Assembly: GCA_018105865.1 (NCBI GenBank)
Contig: CM030870.1
Location: 4,172,120 to 4,236,119, forward strand
From: Metaphire vulgaris
Lineage: Eukaryota; Annelida; Clitellata; Crassiclitellata; Megascolecidae
Length of the DNA stretch: 64,000 bases
Direction of reading: 5' to 3'
Part shown: one piece after another, positions 54,501-63,189 of the stretch
Numbering within the stretch: the stretch's first letter is position 1
Layout: each line of letters opens with the position of its first letter
Program-made: the position numbers and the translations under genes
The notes under the pieces: generated by a model
What the model saw: only the letters and a program-made list of their open reading frames with translations
The model's database searches: none
What the model was told of the DNA's origin: nothing

Positions 54501-56652
54501 CCACTGTGAGTAAAATGAACTGTTTTCTGTGGTTGATGTCTTTTGATAACAGATTTTCACTTAGTGAGTCCTCTGGGAATAATAATAATAGTAATAATAT
54601 AATATGTTTGTATGATCTTTATCTTAGATCACTTTTAAAGTGATCTTGAAACTGTTTTTGATCTGTTTTCTTTATGTTTTGAAAATCATTTTACTGTCTT
54701 TCCTAACACTGTCTTGGTCTTGAGCCTAGTTGTTAGGTTCATCTTGGTCTCATAGTGGGACCATAATGTCTCTTTGGGTCTTGAGGGGTTAGTGTCTTGG
54801 TCTTGCCAATTTCTGTCTTTTTAGGTCACATCACTTGCTTTATTATTATAGACATTCAACTGTGGAACTCATTTATCCAAGACACTTGGAGGTACAAGAA
54901 AAGCAGTAAAGAAAAAGATAACAATGACCAAGATTAAATCACCTTAAATTCATCTAACTGGCTGACCTGGCTTTTTGCGGGACACGGGAGGCAGCGAAAC
55001 CTGCTGCAAGATCAGATTCTCAAAGAACGCTCTTCTCTTCGAAGCATCTGGCTCATTCACGAAGATGACTTCGTTAACTGTTTCAACGAACAAGTCTCTC
55101 ACCTGAAATATCAAGCAGATAAAACATTTTTTTAAAAACTTAAATTTCAGAGTACAGGATTAGAAATTTTTTCACAGTCATTAATTCCAAATGCAGTCAA
55201 CTGTCAGCACAAGGAGGAAATTGCATGTTTATAATTAACAAGGTTGGCTGCATTAACTTAAAGGTCCTTTGCTATGTCTCCCAAGGTCATTCGGTGTCTT
55301 CCATCAGTTTTTCCGTTGAGATTCAGCCCTGCCATGCGCAGATCCTCTTCTTCCAATCCATCCACCCATCATCTTATTGGTCTTTTTTTAGATCTTCTCC
55401 ACTCTGGTTTGTAGATTAAAATTCTGTTTCAGTTTCTTATTTCTTCAATTCTGAGTACGTGTCCAGTCCATTTCATTCTTCTCTTTCTGAAAACTTCGAT
55501 GAAGTTTGGTTGCAGTGTTCTCTCTCTAACTTCTTCACTTGTTACATGTTCTTTGTTTCTTTTATTATCATTTTTTATTATTTAGTTATTTGTCCATGAC
55601 ATTCCAAGGTACAAAAGAAACAGTACAGAACAATGACAATTAATTATTAACTTAAAAGCAGTCACAAAACACAATATTAACTTCATTAATGCCACAAAGA
55701 AAATCAACTATAAAAGAAAAGTGGTAATCATCCTGAAACTAGTAAATCTTTCATCTTGTATCATCATAAATAAAATAGGAAACAGAACAGGGGTCTGCAA
55801 CCTTTTGGACAGCAAAGGTTAAATTGCTATGGCAGTGTCTGTCCAAGGGTCATGCAATTAAATCATTTTCTACAGGCCCCAAAAGTTTTAAAGTTTATGC
55901 TTTTTCATGCATAAAATTCATGCTGGAAAAAGATCAAAAGTTCTCAAAAATTCTATACATCAAGTGCAAAAAATTAGTGATGACCATTTTCTGCTTGTCA
56001 AACTTGAAAAAATGGTGATGACTTTTTTTTTTACAAAAAAGCTGTTTTTTTACAAAAAAGCTGTCTTTTTTACAAAAAAGCTGTGGGGCCGGATTAAATT
56101 CACTGGTGGGCCAGATGTGGCCCAGGCGGTAGGTTGCCAACCCCAACATTGAAGAATCTTTAGAAACAATCAATGAAGAGAATCACTTGGCAATCACTTG
56201 TGGTGGGAGACAATCGTATCGGAGTTCGCTTGTTGCAAGAACGAGGACAGGAGTGGACGGATCAAAATCCTGCAGCAAAGTTAGAAAAGTGGATTTCACG
56301 GCATCTCCGATCACATCCCAAAGATCATTAATATGTGGAATGTACAAGACACTTGGACTGCTTCTCCTCGCTTCACGCATTATCTAAACAACAAAACACT
56401 CTCACATCACATCACAGCATTGTTTCTCTCAGAGAATTTAACAATTACAAGTAATGTTGGGCATACATGCAAAATGCTAGAATATTCAAATTCATGTAGA
56501 TAAGAAATCAAAACTTACACTATGAACATGGAAACTTTCCAGAAAATTCATAAGTGAGGTTGCAAAAGCAAAAACATTTCATAAAATTCTGAAGCTTTTA
56601 CAGTTGACACAGACATTGCAAAATGTCTAAGCCTATTATAACATTCTAAATT

Positions 56653-56708
<56 letters not shown>

Positions 56709-59318
56709 TTTCATTATTATTATTATTATTAGTCTTTACTAAAGCAATGCTCTGCGTCGATCCTATAATTCATTACCAATATCACTTCGTATAACTAACA
56801 ATTTATCATCTTTCAGATCTGGTCTTAAAAGATACCTGTTTGACTTGGCTTATCCCCCTTAGATTGCTCCCCCGCTGTTCTGACTGATCTTCCGAGCTTC
56901 TGGCTCTAATTCCATTTGGATTTGGTGCACCATCGGCTGATGCCCTGGGCTTAATGATAGTGGTGCCATAGAAGTTTCCAGATTGATATAAATTCATTGA
57001 TAAAATAAGCCTGATTACGCATATAAATTATGCAGAAACTGCTATAAAGACGCTCAGATTTTCACAAATTCAGAGCAAGAAGGAGCGTGAAGCTCACCTG
57101 AGCACAAGACTCTTCCGGGGTCCTCGTCTCGACGGCAAATAGAGACGGTAGATCCATCACGTTCACCGCCAGGTTTTCCAGATGGTGTAGGAGTGCAGGG
57201 CCAAGGTGACTGCTCTGGCCTTGACCCAGATCCCCAGCCAACAACAATCGGGGACGATAGATCGGCGGCAGAAGACGCGAAGAACTAATAAAAAATCATT
57301 TCGCAAAAAACAGCAAATACAGTGAAACCCGCTTAATTGCATAGGTGCCGTGCAAGCCTTGCTTATGCGATTAACTGGGTTATGCGAATAGCCGGGACGT
57401 CTGATAATTAACTGTATGCACAAAACACTGGTTTGGGTTTTTATGTTGTTATGCGATTATGCGGGTTATGCAATTAAGCGGTATGCAATTAAGTGGGATC
57501 CACTGTATTGACACAACAGATCATCATATCTACCACTCCAACACTCTACTAAAACCAATCGTCACTTAATAAAAAATGCAAAATTGGCCATTTAGTATTT
57601 ACTGAACAAAATGGAATAACTTTGACTTGAAGCAGAAGTAAAGTAAAGTAAAGTAAAATCTCGTTAACTTCTATAGCGCTTTCAAAAGAAGCGCCGAAGT
57701 AGCTCCTTATTCCTATGTGCTTAATCTCAAAATCAAGCAGCTATAGCCAAAGGAGGTGGGGTCATTCATTCCGGGTCATTTAATCAAAATGGCGAGTGGG
57801 TGGGATGTTGCAGCTATGGAGGAAATGATTAGAGAGAAAAGAAATAAGAATTACAACAATCAAACCTTGTTTGCCAAGCCAACTGAGGCTATCAAATGAA
57901 CCACAAAAACAACAAAGCTTGTGCTTTACAACAAAACAAATGCATTATGCAGAAATTGCCATAAAAACACTCATCACTGATTTTCAAAATCCCATCACTA
58001 AATGACTCATCGTTCAATGCCAAACCCAACTGAGGCTGATGTCAAATGAACCAAACAAAAACAACAATACTGTTGACTGCTTTTTGGCTCTGGCTTATGG
58101 CTATGTTACAAAACAAATGCAATAAATGCTAGGATCAACAGTCTAATATTTAAGGGGTGTGGTGGAGAAGTGCAGTGGCGGTTCCAGGATTTCTTGGTGG
58201 GGGCCGTGATGAAATGAATTCATAGGAAGTTAGTGAAGGGATGAAAAGAGAAGGGAAAAATCAATGAACTTTGCCGTAAAAGGCTGACAAAATAAAATTC
58301 TGCCCCCCCAATTTTACTACATTTTTACCGAAAAAATAGGTTGACCAGCAAAAAAGTCCAACCGCATGCTTTTCTCTGTAGTTTTACTAGACTTTTACCC
58401 AAAAAATCAGTTTCACAAGTGAAAAAAAAAGTTAGGAAGTCCGGTGGGAGTATGCATCCCCACTCATTCCCCCCCACGTGGAACTGCCACTGGAGCAGAG
58501 GTAGAATTCCTTATAGGCAACCGGGGGTAGGAGATTTGAATCTGACCCTAGCCGCTCAGTAGCGACCGTGGGCAAGCAGTTCACCCCTTAATTGCTCTGC
58601 ACCTACAATTTTCACTTTGTGAACGACTTAACGTGCATTATTAATGATTAATATTATCATTTTCAATCCAAATTCAGAAGCTTGTCCTTCAATGCCAGTC
58701 GAATATGGCAAAATCTCATCAATTCCCTCAATTCTCAATTATATTTAATCCCTTTTGTTTGAATATTTTTTATAGGTTATATTTAAAACCTCTAAATACC
58801 TACTTGTTTCATTGAGTTCACAACCAAGTGGCATTTGTCAAAACGCCACTGAGTTCATATAAATGGCACTTGTCAAAGTTGACCTTTTTTGTTTTTCCAC
58901 GGTGCTATATAAATCATCTTCATAATAATAATAATAATAATTTGCCAATATTCTAAAGATCTTAACATTATATAAGCTGTTACATAAACACAATCATATG
59001 CTACTAAGCCTAAGCACATATTCATCATGGGACCCCAATACACACCAGTGGCCTTTGGACCAAGACAGCACATTGGGCCCCAAGATCCAACTAATACAAC
59101 TATGCCTCTTCCTTTTCTATGATGCAACTGTTATATCAATAACATTAAAAATTACTGGTATACAGAACGAGTATCATAAATACAGAACAAACATTGTAAA
59201 ATGTAAACAATTTCTATCATCTCCATCATACTAGGAGCATCTCTGAGTAGAAATATAAGAGGCACTATACAAATGCTATATGGCATTACACTATTATTAT
59301 TATTATTATTATTATTAT

Positions 59319-59350
<32 letters not shown>

Positions 59351-59351
59351 A

Positions 59352-59425
<74 letters not shown>

Positions 59426-60616
59426 AACTGACAATTTCTAGTGTGCCATATTACCAAATGTCAGGAGCAAGGGCACATTACACAGTCCAGCAATAAAAAT
59501 AAATAAAATAGCACGTCATCAAAAACAAAACAAAATTAATGGAAAACAATCTAAGGCAGAAAAGAATAAGATTTTCAGAACAGACATGTCTTTAACTGGG
59601 CAACTATTTGTAACTCAATAAAATGGATGACCAGTTAAAACAGAAAACAGAATTTCACCGACATCGGTAGATTGTTCCATGACTGTGGTCCTGACACTAT
59701 CTAGCAAGACAACTAGCAAGACAAGACAACTAGCAAGATAAGACAACTAGCAAGACAAGACAACTAGCAAGACAAGACAACTAGCAAGACAAGACAAGAC
59801 AACTAGCAAGACAAGACAACTAGCAAGACAAGACAACTAGCAGCAGCTTACAGGACTGCGGTGCCGAATGCAAGGCACTTGGAAAGATGTTCTGAATGGA
59901 AGTCACCGCCTGTAAAAACGCGGCCTCGAGCAATGGACGAACGATTTCCCCAAGAGCCTTCACCGGAGACAGGCTCGAACGCTGGGCGGCCGGCTGGATG
60001 CGCTCCATGCCGCGACAGAAGTCGGACGACAGTATGCTGATCGTCGACACGTCGATCAGCAGTTTGTCACGGCTGTTGTAGATCTGCGGGTAACGACGAC
60101 GCAAGGCATGAAGGGCAGCTTCTGTACAGAGGGCTTTCAAGTCGGCCCCACAGTATCCTACAAGACAACAAATGGCTACACTGGATGATCATTACCTTAC
60201 TTATTCGCATATGGCAAACGGGCGCCACAGCTTTATATTATAATATTTATTATATTATAATATTTTTTATATTTGCTATTTTATTTATTCATACTTGCCA
60301 AATTGACGAGAAATGCATGCGTTTGACTCTTACAAAAAAGCTAAAAGTACAACTTTCACCAAGACAAGCGCCGTTTCAAAAGATTGTATTTTATTTGCTT
60401 TATTCTGAATTTTGACACGATCGCAGTGAAGTAGTCCACGTATTAATGCAGTCAAACATGCATCAACCCAACAAATATTAGTCATGTTTTGTTCTCACTG
60501 CATCTTATAAGCCACAATATAAAAATTCTAGTGCAAACTATGTCGATTAAATAAACGTTTCTGACCTCAGATAGAAAACAACAAGTATTGAGTACCTAAG
60601 CAAAATGCATTTGCTG

Positions 60617-60681
<65 letters not shown>

Positions 60682-62793
60682 TTAAAAGGTAAAGGTAGTC
60701 CTGTAAGCGAATGGTCCGATGCTGATATCTGTGTACTAGGCAAGCAGCGATGCAAGTGGCTTACGTCATTAGTCTCGAGTAGTTTGCCACTGCTTTGTCT
60801 AGACCCACATTTTACCTTCACAGCTCGATGCTGGCTGCTACCTATTCATCAACGCCTAAGCGATGAACGACTTGGTTGGCCGCCAGCGCCACTACTAGGT
60901 CCCGGGATGGTCACCCATCCAAGTATTAGCCACTCTTGACATTGCTCTTAACTTCACTGTTCTGATGGGAACCGATCGCATGACTCAAAAAAACAGGCCG
61001 ATGAAGAGCGTACGTGACCTTAAAAATGTAAACATTAATCACAACACACGGGAAACCCGATCCTGTGGAACTCTCTGCCGGACAGTGTGACCAATGCGAA
61101 CACTGCTGCGACGTTTATCACCAACCTAAAAACTTATTTATTTAAGCTCAGTTACGAGTAATAGTTGTCAAAGCACCCTTGTTTTGTGCCATTAGCTCAT
61201 CTATGGCACTATATTAAATTGTCTGACAATAATAATAATAATAATAATAATAATATGATCCAGCATTTTTCTTACCAACAGTTCTTCGTGCAAGGTCCGT
61301 AATGAATTCCTCAGTCAACGGTGGACTCCATTCTTTTGTGTGAATCTTAACAATCTGTTTCCTTGCCTTGCAGACAAAATCAAAAGAAATTTCTCAAGTT
61401 TCAGAAATCTCAGAAGCAGCAAAACATTAAAAATAAATAAATACATAGAAAACTTCGAACAATGATCAAAGAGATAAATCGTTTCACCTCAAAACTTGGA
61501 AGAGGGAAAAGAAATTCCCGGTCAAATCGTCCCGGTCGACGGAGCGCCGGATCAATGGAGTGGATCCTGTTAGTTGCTCCGATCACGACCAGTTCTCCGC
61601 GATCATCCAGTCCGTCCATCAGAGCTAAAAGCGTGGAAACAATGGAACTATGAATCTGATCCTGGCGACTGGAACGCACGGGAGCCAGACCGTCAATCTC
61701 GTCAAAGAAAATGATTGCAGGTCGCATACGATAAGCCTAGAACGATAAGCAACGAAATCATGGAATACTGAAAGGTTTCAAAGTTTGCAACAACAAAAAG
61801 TTCCATACAAAAGTTATTCTGATAAGAAATAATATAATTTCTAAATGATGTCCCAAAATTTAAACAGCTTAAAGCCCAAAATTCTGCATTCTAATCACCA
61901 CAACATACTGAAATATTCTGCCAAAACTCTAAAAAAACAGAGCATTTCAGGAGAAAGCTTAACCCTTTAGCTGACAATCAATAACAATAGTCAGTCTCCT
62001 GGCATTGCATGCATGCCAATGGGAATGAGCTGGAAAAAACCAGGCACCATGGCATCAGCAGTATTTACGTTTTGCTGGAAAAATGTGGCACTCGATGGCA
62101 AAAGGGTTAACTACATATCTGATCTAGACAAAAGCCATAATACAGTGGATCCCACTTAATCGCATACCGCTTAATTGCATAACCCGCATAATCGCATAAC
62201 AACATAAAAACCCGAACCGTGTTTTGTGCGTACAATTAATTATCAGATGTCCCGGCTATTCGCGTAGCCCAGTTAATCGCATCAGCAAGGCTTGCACGGC
62301 ACCTATGCAATTAAGCGGGTTTCGCTGTAATACAATAACCACAATGATTCGCACCTGATCGAAGAGTAACCGAAGTTGTCTTTCCGATTCACCGACCCAC
62401 TTGCTCAGGCAATCAGCTCCTTTGCGCATGAAGAACGCAACCTTAGTATTGCCCAGACTGCATTCGTTTGCCAGCGCCCGTGCTACCAATGTCTTCCCAG
62501 TCCCTAAGTAGCACAATAATAATTACATTTATTCAAATTCTTCCGAGGCTCCGACAGGATTTGCACTCAAAGCTCAAAATCCCTTTAATTAAAATAATTT
62601 TCACTTAATTTGTAAAAAATAGGATTCAGTGAAGCTAGCTGGCGAACTCACCTGGCGGACCGTGAAACAGAACGCCGCGAGGAGGAGTAATCTTGAATTT
62701 TGAAAACACTTCAGGATACAACAATGGAAAGAGGATCATTTCCTTGAGAGCGTTAAGATGTTTTCCAAGACCTCCAACACTGTCGAATAACAC
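47745..62793 (-). CDS. ATAD2: ATAD2-family AAA+ ATPase with bromodomain (3' part, 5' end outside window)
   Basis: Fourteen exons found, transcription from right to left: 62652-62793, 62355-62503, 61488-61736, 61276-61366, 59852-60157, 57098-57284, 56198-56383, 54967-55102, 53510-53703, 52636-52795, 51545-51667, 50590-50816, 48550-48870, 47745-47822, about 850 codons. Motifs in order: Walker A GPPGTGKT, Walker B IIFFDEIDG, sensor GATN, arginine finger region RRPGRFDRE, AAA lid (GYCGADLKALCTEAALHALR), a degenerate second AAA domain, bromodomain with SNALEYN, and a C-terminal helical region. The family binds acetylated histones in the nucleus and acts as a hexameric chromatin ATPase. All junctions fit in phase except between 59852-60157 and 57098-57284, where a small exon is probably missing. 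I cannot separate ATAD2 from its vertebrate paralogue ATAD2B; the invertebrate gene is likely a single ancestor of both. Confidence 0.93.
48150..48450 (+). mobile_element. LINE 3' ORF fragment in the last ATAD2 intron
   Basis: The plus strand encodes GRRSKGRPKRRWRDRLEEDL then HMAGLNLNGKTDGRHRMTS, the C-terminal text of RTE/I-like LINE polyproteins. A second copy on the minus strand lies at 55260-55560. Confidence 0.75.
49663..50027 (-). mobile_element. 365-bp hAT-like MITE, CAGTGTTTATTCTAG family
   Basis: Ends CAGTGTTTATTCTAGGCC and GGCTGGAATAAACACTG, orientation opposite to 21812 and 34006. The word GTCAAAGG lies at both borders, shifted by one base. Two motif copies on the minus strand (about 49835, 49897). 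Confidence 0.8.
50220..50490 (+). mobile_element. LINE C-terminal end and tail with CTAA repeat
   Basis: Plus text encodes LKMHLFNNSF near 50370, then TAGCGCTATATAAGTTGGCA at about 50442, and a CTAA run. Typical of CR1-like 3' ends. Confidence 0.55.
50590..50816 (-). CDS. ATAD2: ATAD2-like linker exon, Ser/Lys-rich
   Basis: Acceptor GCTCGAG, donor GTGGGT. Encodes GKEMSEGEFKKMSSNLQTS and CQTRRRLSVELNEEARKRS: a charged, low-complexity linker between the bromodomain and the C-terminal helices. The phase joins exactly with 51545-51667. Confidence 0.75.
51451..51506. repeat. (CA)n microsatellite
   Basis: About 56 bp of CA with a CGCGCG interruption, 40 bp downstream of the donor of the 51545-51667 exon. 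Confidence 0.9.
51545..53703 (-). CDS. ATAD2: Bromodomain exons of the ATAD2-like gene
   Basis: Three exons: 53510-53703 (EEVTLRELRLFLRDVINKLG, FCVFLKPVDILE), 52636-52795 (VPDYHEIIKTPMDLSTMMSR, DLICSNALEYNPDKDP) and 51545-51667 (RAIRHRACALKDTTNAII). Together they make a complete bromodomain. The acetyl-lysine-binding Asn of NALEYN is present. All phases agree. Confidence 0.95.
52060..52216 (+). mobile_element. SINE tail, copy of the 5S-derived SINE body
   Basis: GGCTGCGAAGGTAAAACACG, then GCAATGGCAAACTACTTTCG and GTTTGCCAGACACCAGAGAT match the non-5S body of the element at 60676-61000 (read on its minus strand). The 5S-like head is not seen here. Confidence 0.6.
52909..53189. mobile_element. 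281-bp hAT-like MITE, CAGAGGCGTAGCAGCC family
   Basis: Ends CAGAGGCGTAGCAGCCATA and TATTGCTATGCCACTG. Flanking octamers AGTATTTG are identical (52901-52908, 53190-53197). Contains a motif copy stretched by extra A's (about 53056). Confidence 0.9.
53704..54966. other. ATAD2 intron, repeat fragments
   Basis: GCAGTGGTTCTCAACCGGGA at about 53754 is the left end of a hAT-type element whose right end I cannot find. 54290-54800 holds degenerate GTCTTGGTCTT repeats related to the palindrome cluster at 6580-6845. Confidence 0.4.
54967..57284 (-). CDS. ATAD2: Second (degenerate) AAA domain exons of the ATAD2-like gene
   Basis: Exons 57098-57284 (RLLLAGDLGQGQSSHLGPAL, a degenerate Walker A without the GKT core), 56198-56383 (SPSVLYIPHINDLWDVIGDA, VLVLATSEL) and 54967-55102 (VNEVIFVNEPDASKRRAFFE). 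As in the family, the second AAA domain lacks catalytic residues and is probably structural. Confidence 0.92.
55260..55560 (-). mobile_element. LINE 3' ORF fragment, minus strand
   Basis: The minus strand encodes MKWTGHVLRIEEI then MAGLNLNGKTDGRHRMT, the same family as 48150-48450, with stops. Confidence 0.7.
55789..56144. mobile_element. hAT-like element, CAGGGGTCTGCAACC family
   Basis: Left end CAGGGGTCTGCAACCTTTTG and right end GGTAGGTTGCCAACCCC are inverted. Target duplication not clear. One motif copy on the minus strand at about 55980 and three TTTTTTACAAAAAAGCTG units follow. Confidence 0.65.
56651..56707. repeat. (ATC)n microsatellite
   Basis: About 57 bp of ATC units in an ATAD2 intron, followed shortly by an ATT run and a LINE fragment. 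Confidence 0.9.
56756..56870 (+). mobile_element. LINE C-terminal fragment
   Basis: [20 protein letters not shown] then KRYLFDLAYPP-stop. Nearly the same nucleotides occur at 20617-20690 in the receptor intron, so both belong to one LINE family. Confidence 0.8.
57320..57505 (+). mobile_element. 186-bp pogo/Tigger-like MITE
   Basis: Ends CAGTGAAACCCGCTTAATTG and CAATTAAGTGGGATCCACTG, with TA on both sides, as in Tc1/mariner-group elements. A second copy, inverted, is at 62143-62327. Confidence 0.8.
57640..57780 (-). mobile_element. LINE 3' end, copy 2
   Basis: (GTAAA)n followed by ATCTCGTTAACTTCTATAGC and the 140-bp block shared with 2130-2270. Confidence 0.5.
58173..58492. mobile_element. 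320-bp hAT-like MITE, CAGTGGCGGTTCC family
   Basis: Ends CAGTGGCGGTTCCAGGATTT and GTGGAACTGCCACTG. Flanks GAGAAGTG and GAGCAGAG match 6 of 8. The interior has motif-like text at 58331. Confidence 0.75.
58890..59440 (+). mobile_element. Two LINE 3' tails with AAT and ATT/AGT repeats
   Basis: GGTGCTATATAAATCATC with an AAT run at 58904-58941, and GGCACTATACAAATGC at about 59261 followed by 140 bp of ATT then AGT triplets to 59425. Confidence 0.5.
59695..59845. repeat. Minisatellite of ACTAGCAAGACAAGACA units
   Basis: About nine units of 11-22 bp built from ACTAGCAAGACA and AGACA blocks. It ends next to the splice donor of the exon 59852-60157. Confidence 0.9.
59852..62793 (-). CDS. ATAD2: First AAA+ domain exons of the ATAD2-like gene
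   Basis: Five exons. 62652-62793: VGGLGKHLNALKEMILFPLL and the first half of Walker A. 62355-62503: rest of Walker A, TLVARALANEC, then LSKWVGESERQLRLLFDQ. 61488-61736: Walker B, DQIHSSIVSTLLALMDGLDD, GATNR, RRPGRFDRE. 61276-61366: KQIVKIHTKEW. 59852-60157: GYCGADLKALCTEAALHALR and the following linker. All catalytic residues expected of an active AAA+ module are present. Confidence 0.96.
60614..60680. repeat. (GA)n microsatellite at the SINE end
   Basis: About 65 bp of GA, directly continuous with the 3' end of the minus-strand SINE. Confidence 0.9.
60676..61000 (-). mobile_element. 5S rRNA-derived SINE (SINE3-like)
   Basis: On the minus strand the head (about 60990 down to 60890) reads GATCGGTTCCCATCAGAACA, GTGAAGTTAAGAGC and GGCTAATACTTGGATGGGTG, which matches the A-box and C-box part of 5S rRNA. 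A body shared with 52060-52216 follows, then a GA-rich tail. The internal 5S promoter would drive polymerase III transcription; this is known for SINE3 elements and inferred here. Confidence 0.75.
61060..61255 (+). mobile_element. LINE C-terminal end with AAT tail
   Basis: The plus strand encodes LWNSLPDSVTNANTAATFIT then NLKTYLFKLSYE-stop, followed by GGCACTATATTAAATTG and an AAT run, just right-flanked by an ATAD2 exon at 61276. Confidence 0.75.
62143..62327 (-). mobile_element. 185-bp pogo/Tigger-like MITE, inverted copy
   Basis: Ends CAGTGGATCCCACTTAATCG and AATTAAGCGGGTTTCGCTG with TA on both sides. It lies 28 bp from the ATAD2 exon 62355-62503. Confidence 0.8.
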
Positions 62794-62982
62794 CTAAAGC
62801 ATGCACAAAAGCAAACACATACAAGTCTCGAAAACACTAAGTTCTGCAGATTATCAAATGCTCAAAATCAAAATATATGGCAAAACCTAGGACTTCAAAC
62901 ACACCCAAGACCTCTCTTTCCACTGCTAGATCCAGGATTCCCTTCCAAGACAAGTTTGCTCAAGCGGGCGTCTCTCATCTTC

Positions 62983-63166
62983 CAGTGTTTATTCTAGCCA
63001 CCTTGATATTGGGGAGGGGATTTTGTTTGGGGGGTTGGGCAAGGTCTGAGCCTCCACACTTTTGGGGGGAAATTTCCATCCCCCAGCCAACATTTTAAAA
63101 ATTTTGAGGGGAATTTTAAAACTTGGGGGAATTCCCCCCCCCAGAGAAGGCCTAGAATAGACACTG
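62983..63166 (+). mobile_element. 184-bp hAT-like MITE, CAGTGTTTATTCTAG family
   Basis: Ends CAGTGTTTATTCTAGCCACC and CCTAGAATAGACACTG. TCATCTTC lies at both borders (62975-62982; 63168-63175). Shortest of the four copies and the only one without the dispersed motif. Confidence 0.85.
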
Positions 63167-63189
63167 GTCATCTTCAGATTTCACCTTAA

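Larger units (their letters stand above)
57285..59851. other. ATAD2 intron with a suspected missing small exon
   Basis: The exon to the right ends in phase 1 and the exon to the left starts in phase 2, so a small exon is expected here, of length one more than a multiple of three, but I could not identify it. Repeats present: pogo-like MITE 57320-57505, LINE tail 57640-57780, hAT-like MITE 58173-58492, LINE tails at 58890-58945 and 59250-59425, minisatellite 59695-59845. Confidence 0.5.

Noticed and set aside
59152..59457. Frame of repeated threonines and asparagines
   Set aside because: Translation of an ATT/AGT microsatellite.
60868..60990. Functional 5S rRNA gene
   Set aside because: Only part of 5S is conserved, with many changes, and it is fused to a SINE body repeated elsewhere.
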